Source: an uncultured Pelagibacteraceae bacterium
GTDB lineage: Bacteria > Pseudomonadota > Alphaproteobacteria > Pelagibacterales > Pelagibacteraceae
Reading direction: 5' to 3'
Assembly (NCBI GenBank): GCA_902530885.1
Contig: CACABZ010000001.1
Span: forward strand, 41,847-105,846
DNA: 64,000 nt
Position 1 is the stretch's first letter, and the number at the start of each line of letters is the position of its first letter. Below are positions 60,497 through 64,000 of the stretch, in pieces. The notes beneath the pieces are model-generated. The model was not told the DNA's origin and did not search any database. It was given only the letters and a program-made list of their open reading frames with translations. Both the position numbers and the translations under genes were made by a program.

Positions 60497-61810
60497 TTAA
60501 TTTTTTAATTTCAATTTTATTTCGTCCAAACTCAAAATCGAACTAGCAGAATTTACCTCTTTAAATTCAAATTTTGTATCTGTGGAATTTGATCCAACTA
60601 TAATCTGATAAGGTACTCCTATTAAGTCGTGTTTTTTGAATTTTTGAGACATACTTTCATCAACATCATCTAACAATACGTCAATATTTTGTTTTTTTAA
60701 ATATTGGTAAATTTTTATTGATTTAGTAAGGTTTTCTATATTGTTTTTGCTTAGGCTTGGTATGATCACAACATCGTAAGGTGAGACAGATTTAGGCCAT
60801 TTCATTATTTCATTTTCATACTTTGCCTCTATAATTGCTCCCACAAGTCTCGAAACTCCAATACCGTACGAACCCATTTTAATTGAATTTTTTTTTCCAT
60901 CTTGATTATCAACAAAACAATTTAAAGGATCGGAATATTTATCACCAAAATAAAAAATATGCCCTACCTCAATACCTTTTGTCATTACCTGATTTTTTTT
61001 TGGCACTTCTTTGTCAAAATTCTTTTTTTCAAATTTTTCATCTGTAACAGCATATAAAGATGAATAATCTGTGCGCATTTTTTTCAATGACTCTTTTTCA
61101 AAATCATAGTTTTCAATATTTATGTTAAAAATATTTTTGTCTGCGTAGATCTTACTTTCTCCAGTTTCTGCTAAAATTATAAATTCATGAGAAAGATCTC
61201 CGCCAATTGGGCCGGTATCTGCGGACATTGGGATTGCTTGTAGTCCTAACCTTTTAAATGTTTTAAGATATGAGAAGAACATTTTATTGTATGAAATTTC
61301 TGCATTGGTATCGTTTAAGTCAAACGAGTATGCATCTTTCATAAAGAATTCTCTGCACCGCATTACACCAAATCTTGGCCTTATCTCATCTCTAAACTTC
61401 CATTGAATATGATAAAGCATTTGAGGTAGTGCCTTGTAAGACTTAATAGAGGATCTAAAAATATCAGTAATCAGTTCCTCATTAGTAGGCCCATATAGCA
61501 TTTCTCTTCCCTGTCTGTCTTTTATCCTAAGCATTTCCTCCCCATAATCGTTATACCTACCACTTTCTTTCCACAAGTCAGCTGATTGTATTGTTGGCAT
61601 TAGTAGTTCTTGGGCACCAATTTTATTTTGCTCTTCTCTAACTACTTGTTCAATTTTTTTCATTACTTTTAATCCAAGTGGCAACCAAGAATAAATGCCA
61701 GCTGAAGACTGTTTAATCATACCTGCTCTTAACATCAATTGGTGAGACTTAATCTTTGCATCTGAAGGCAAATTTTTTGTTATTGGCAAAAATAGTTTTG
61801 ATAAAAACAT
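60497..61810 (-). CDS. proS: Prolyl-tRNA synthetase (short form without large editing insertion)
   Basis: 437 aa; MLRAGMIKQSSAGIYSWLPLGLKVMKKIE, GPTNEELITDIFR, EFFMKDAYSFD, GSYGIGVSRLVGAIIE. Confidence 0.95.
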   Translation of the reverse strand: MFLSKLFLPITKNLPSDAKIKSHQLMLRAGMIKQSSAGIYSWLPLGLKVMKKIEQVVREEQNKIGAQELLMPTIQSADLWKESGRYNDYGEEMLRIKDRQGREMLYGPTNEELITDIFRSSIKSYKALPQMLYHIQWKFRDEIRPRFGVMRCREFFMKDAYSFDLNDTNAEISYNKMFFSYLKTFKRLGLQAIPMSADTGPIGGDLSHEFIILAETGESKIYADKNIFNINIENYDFEKESLKKMRTDYSSLYAVTDEKFEKKNFDKEVPKKNQVMTKGIEVGHIFYFGDKYSDPLNCFVDNQDGKKNSIKMGSYGIGVSRLVGAIIEAKYENEIMKWPKSVSPYDVVIIPSLSKNNIENLTKSIKIYQYLKKQNIDVLLDDVDESMSQKFKKHDLIGVPYQIIVGSNSTDTKFEFKEVNSASSILSLDEIKLKLKN

Positions 61811-62064
61811 TATTTGATAAATTCTCTTAAATTAAAATGATCATTGATCACAATATAATATATTACTATGAAAATTACTGTAGTTATTAAGGTTGTGTAT
61901 AAAAATTTTTTTAAGATATTTGGGTTTTTTGGGGCTCCGGGATCAATGCCCTCTAGGTTATTATTGAAACGTTTATCGTCATGTTTTATTCCAATTGGTA
62001 ATGCAGAAAAAAAAACTATCCACCATATTATGACATAAACTACAATTGATCCTGTTATACTCAT
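61810..62064 (-). CDS. DUF1467-family small membrane protein
   Basis: 84 aa, VVYVIIWWIVFFSALPIG...DPGAPKNPNILKK. Confidence 0.75.
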   Translation of the reverse strand: MSITGSIVVYVIIWWIVFFSALPIGIKHDDKRFNNNLEGIDPGAPKNPNILKKFLYTTLITTVIFIVIYYIVINDHFNLREFIK

Positions 62065-63722
62065 TAAACTCTAGCTATGTTAACGTTAGTAAATGGTCTT
62101 TTCCCTGTTTTTTCTCTCACTATTTTTCTGCAGTTTTGTTTAATTGCATCAATTAAATTTTTTTCCTGATTAAAATTGTTTACCGCAAATGACTTACAAG
62201 TTTTCGTAATTTCATCTTCTAAGTCAAATTTAAAAGTTTCACCAATTTCATCCTCGGGAATACCTCTATAAGATATAACGGGTTTTTTTATCTTTCCATT
62301 ACTTGAAATAATTATAGTAATCTCTAAAAAACCGTTGATTGAAATATTTTTTCTTTCTTTAATAGAGTTGGAGTCATAACTTACAGCTATATTACCGTCG
62401 AGATACATTTTACCAGTAGGGGCTTTATCAATAATTTCTGGCTGCTTGTCTTTAGATATTTTAATTATATCACCGTTTTCTACCTTTAAATTAAAAGGTA
62501 TTTGCATTTTTTTGGCAAATGTAATGTGCTCTTTCATGTGTCTATGTTCACCATGAACTGGAATAACGCATTTAGGTTTTACCCAATTATACATATCTTT
62601 GAGATCATCTCTATTTGCATGACCAGATACATGTACAAAGGCATTTTCCTCAGTGATGACGTCAATATCTCTCTTAACAATTAAATTTTGTAATCCATAT
62701 AATTTTTTTTCATTACCAGGAATTATTTTAGAAGAAAAAATTACTGTGTCTCCATTATCTAAATTAACATCTGGATGTGTTTCATTAACTATTCTATTGA
62801 GTGCTCCTAACGGTTCACCTTGGCTGCCAGTACATAAATATAAAATTTTTTCTTTTGGAATTTTATTTGCATCTCTAGGATCTAGAGGTTCTATTAAATC
62901 TTTTAAATATCCACATTGCTTCGCCGCCTTATATATTCTATGCATAGATCTACCGACTAAAGAAATATTTCTCTTTGTTTGTTTTGCAATATAAAAAATA
63001 CTTTCCATTCTAGCAACATTCGATGCAAACGATGTTACTAAAACTCTTTTTTTTTGGTTAGAGATGATTTTTAATAAACTCTGTCTAACATCATTTTCAG
63101 ATCCAGCTCTTCCTGGACTAAATACATTTGTTGAATCGCATATCATAGCTACGACACCTTTATCACCAATAGATTTTAATTTTTGCTCGTCTACTTTATT
63201 GCCTATTAGCGGATTAGGATCTACTTTCCAATCACCTGTATGCAAAACAACACCTAAAGGAGTTGTTATACTTAATCCATTAGGTTCCAAAATTGAATGG
63301 GTCAAAGTTATAAAATCAATCTCAAATGGACCTAACTTGATTTTACTATTGAGCTCTACTATTCTAAGATAGTCAGTAATATCAATTTTTTTTTCTTTAA
63401 ATTTTTCTTTTATCAAAATTGCAGTAAATGGAGTTGCAAAAATTTTACACTTTAATTTAGGCCATATGTGAACAATTGAACCAATATGATCCTCATGAGC
63501 ATGAGTGAAAACTATACCGAGAAGATCTTCTTTTTTATCAATTATGAATCCTGCATCAGGATAGATCAAATCTATTCCAGGAATAGACTCGTCTGCAAAA
63601 GTAACTCCCATATCTACTATTATCCATTTTTGATTATCTTCAGGGCCATAAGCATATAAATTCATGTTCATGCCAATTTCTCCAGATCCTCCAAGCGGAC
63701 AAAAAAATAATTCTTCCTTCAT
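62064..63722 (-). CDS. rnj: Ribonuclease J (beta-CASP metallo-beta-lactamase)
   Basis: VFTHAHEDHIGS, LTHSILEPNGLSI, GSQGEPLGAL, HVSGHANRDDLKDMYNWVKPKCVIPVHGEHRH. Confidence 0.95.
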   Translation of the reverse strand: MKEELFFCPLGGSGEIGMNMNLYAYGPEDNQKWIIVDMGVTFADESIPGIDLIYPDAGFIIDKKEDLLGIVFTHAHEDHIGSIVHIWPKLKCKIFATPFTAILIKEKFKEKKIDITDYLRIVELNSKIKLGPFEIDFITLTHSILEPNGLSITTPLGVVLHTGDWKVDPNPLIGNKVDEQKLKSIGDKGVVAMICDSTNVFSPGRAGSENDVRQSLLKIISNQKKRVLVTSFASNVARMESIFYIAKQTKRNISLVGRSMHRIYKAAKQCGYLKDLIEPLDPRDANKIPKEKILYLCTGSQGEPLGALNRIVNETHPDVNLDNGDTVIFSSKIIPGNEKKLYGLQNLIVKRDIDVITEENAFVHVSGHANRDDLKDMYNWVKPKCVIPVHGEHRHMKEHITFAKKMQIPFNLKVENGDIIKISKDKQPEIIDKAPTGKMYLDGNIAVSYDSNSIKERKNISINGFLEITIIISSNGKIKKPVISYRGIPEDEIGETFKFDLEDEITKTCKSFAVNNFNQEKNLIDAIKQNCRKIVREKTGKRPFTNVNIARV

Positions 63723-63725
63723 ATT

Positions 63726-64000
63726 TTAATCGATCAATTTTAACAAACCTTGTATAGTCAAATCTTTATTAATTATAACCTTTTTTTTGATTATATTTTT
63801 AAATAAACTTGAAAGACCGCCAGTAAAAATTAAGTAATATTTTTTTTTTGTTTGTCTCTCAATCATATTTATAATGTTTTCAATTAAGCCTTGATAGCCC
63901 CAATAAAAACCAGATCTAACCGCATTTTGTGTACTTTTTCCTATAATGCTTTTCACTTTTAATAACTTAATATTTGGAATCAACTTTGCTCTATTTGAAA
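63726..64000 (-). CDS. coaX: Type III pantothenate kinase, C-terminal part (5' end beyond window)
   Basis: IGKSTQNAVRSGFYWGYQGLIENIINMI...IFTGGLSSL; frame stays open to window edge. Confidence 0.85.
   Translation of the reverse strand, partial: SNRAKLIPNIKLLKVKSIIGKSTQNAVRSGFYWGYQGLIENIINMIERQTKKKYYLIFTGGLSSLFKNIIKKKVIINKDLTIQGLLKLID

Noticed and set aside
15704-62064. Shared PNILKK motif in the 97-aa (15704-15997) and 84-aa (61810-62064) membrane proteins as evidence of paralogy
   Set aside because: Too short and lysine-rich; rest of the sequences does not align convincingly.

Overview
AT-rich 64 kb bacterial chromosome window. Gene content and order suggest a streamlined alphaproteobacterium of the SAR11/Pelagibacterales type (inference from gene families; no 16S rRNA in the window). 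It starts inside nusG and ends inside coaX. Most of it is dense housekeeping: secE-tuf with tRNA-Trp/Gly/Tyr/Thr, rlmB, trkA-ntrX-ntrY, ispDF-pgpA-pncC, ratA-lipA-ftsB-eno-kdsA-pyrG-secG-tpiA, ppiD-like-trpEGDC-lexA-gltX, then lpxB-lpxI-lpxA-fabZ-lpxD-skp-bamA-dxr-cdsA-uppS-frr-tsf-rpsB, dnaE, lolD-lolC/E, proS and RNase J. Two accessory regions stand out. (A) ~3.2-9.1 kb is a surface-polysaccharide island (glycosyltransferases, UDP-galactopyranose mutase, galE). (B) ~29.97-42.3 kb lies between gltX and lpxB. It holds a C5-cytosine methyltransferase + HNH nuclease pair facing tail-to-tail with an overlapping minus-strand operon: HerA-like ATPase, NurA-like nuclease, a small ORF, a TerB-like protein, a Cas4-like/DEDD (DUF2779-type) nuclease, and two tiny ORFs. 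This looks like a composite, possibly undescribed DNA-processing/defence module. The same region has a pentameric ligand-gated ion channel with a PDZ-like N-terminal extension, a PrsW-type protease next to a DUF2167-like protein, and two related micro membrane proteins. I also found a GAAC-N7-GAAC SOS box before lexA, a candidate structured leader before rpsB, and several apparent synteny gaps. No rRNA, CRISPR array, integrase or transposase was seen.
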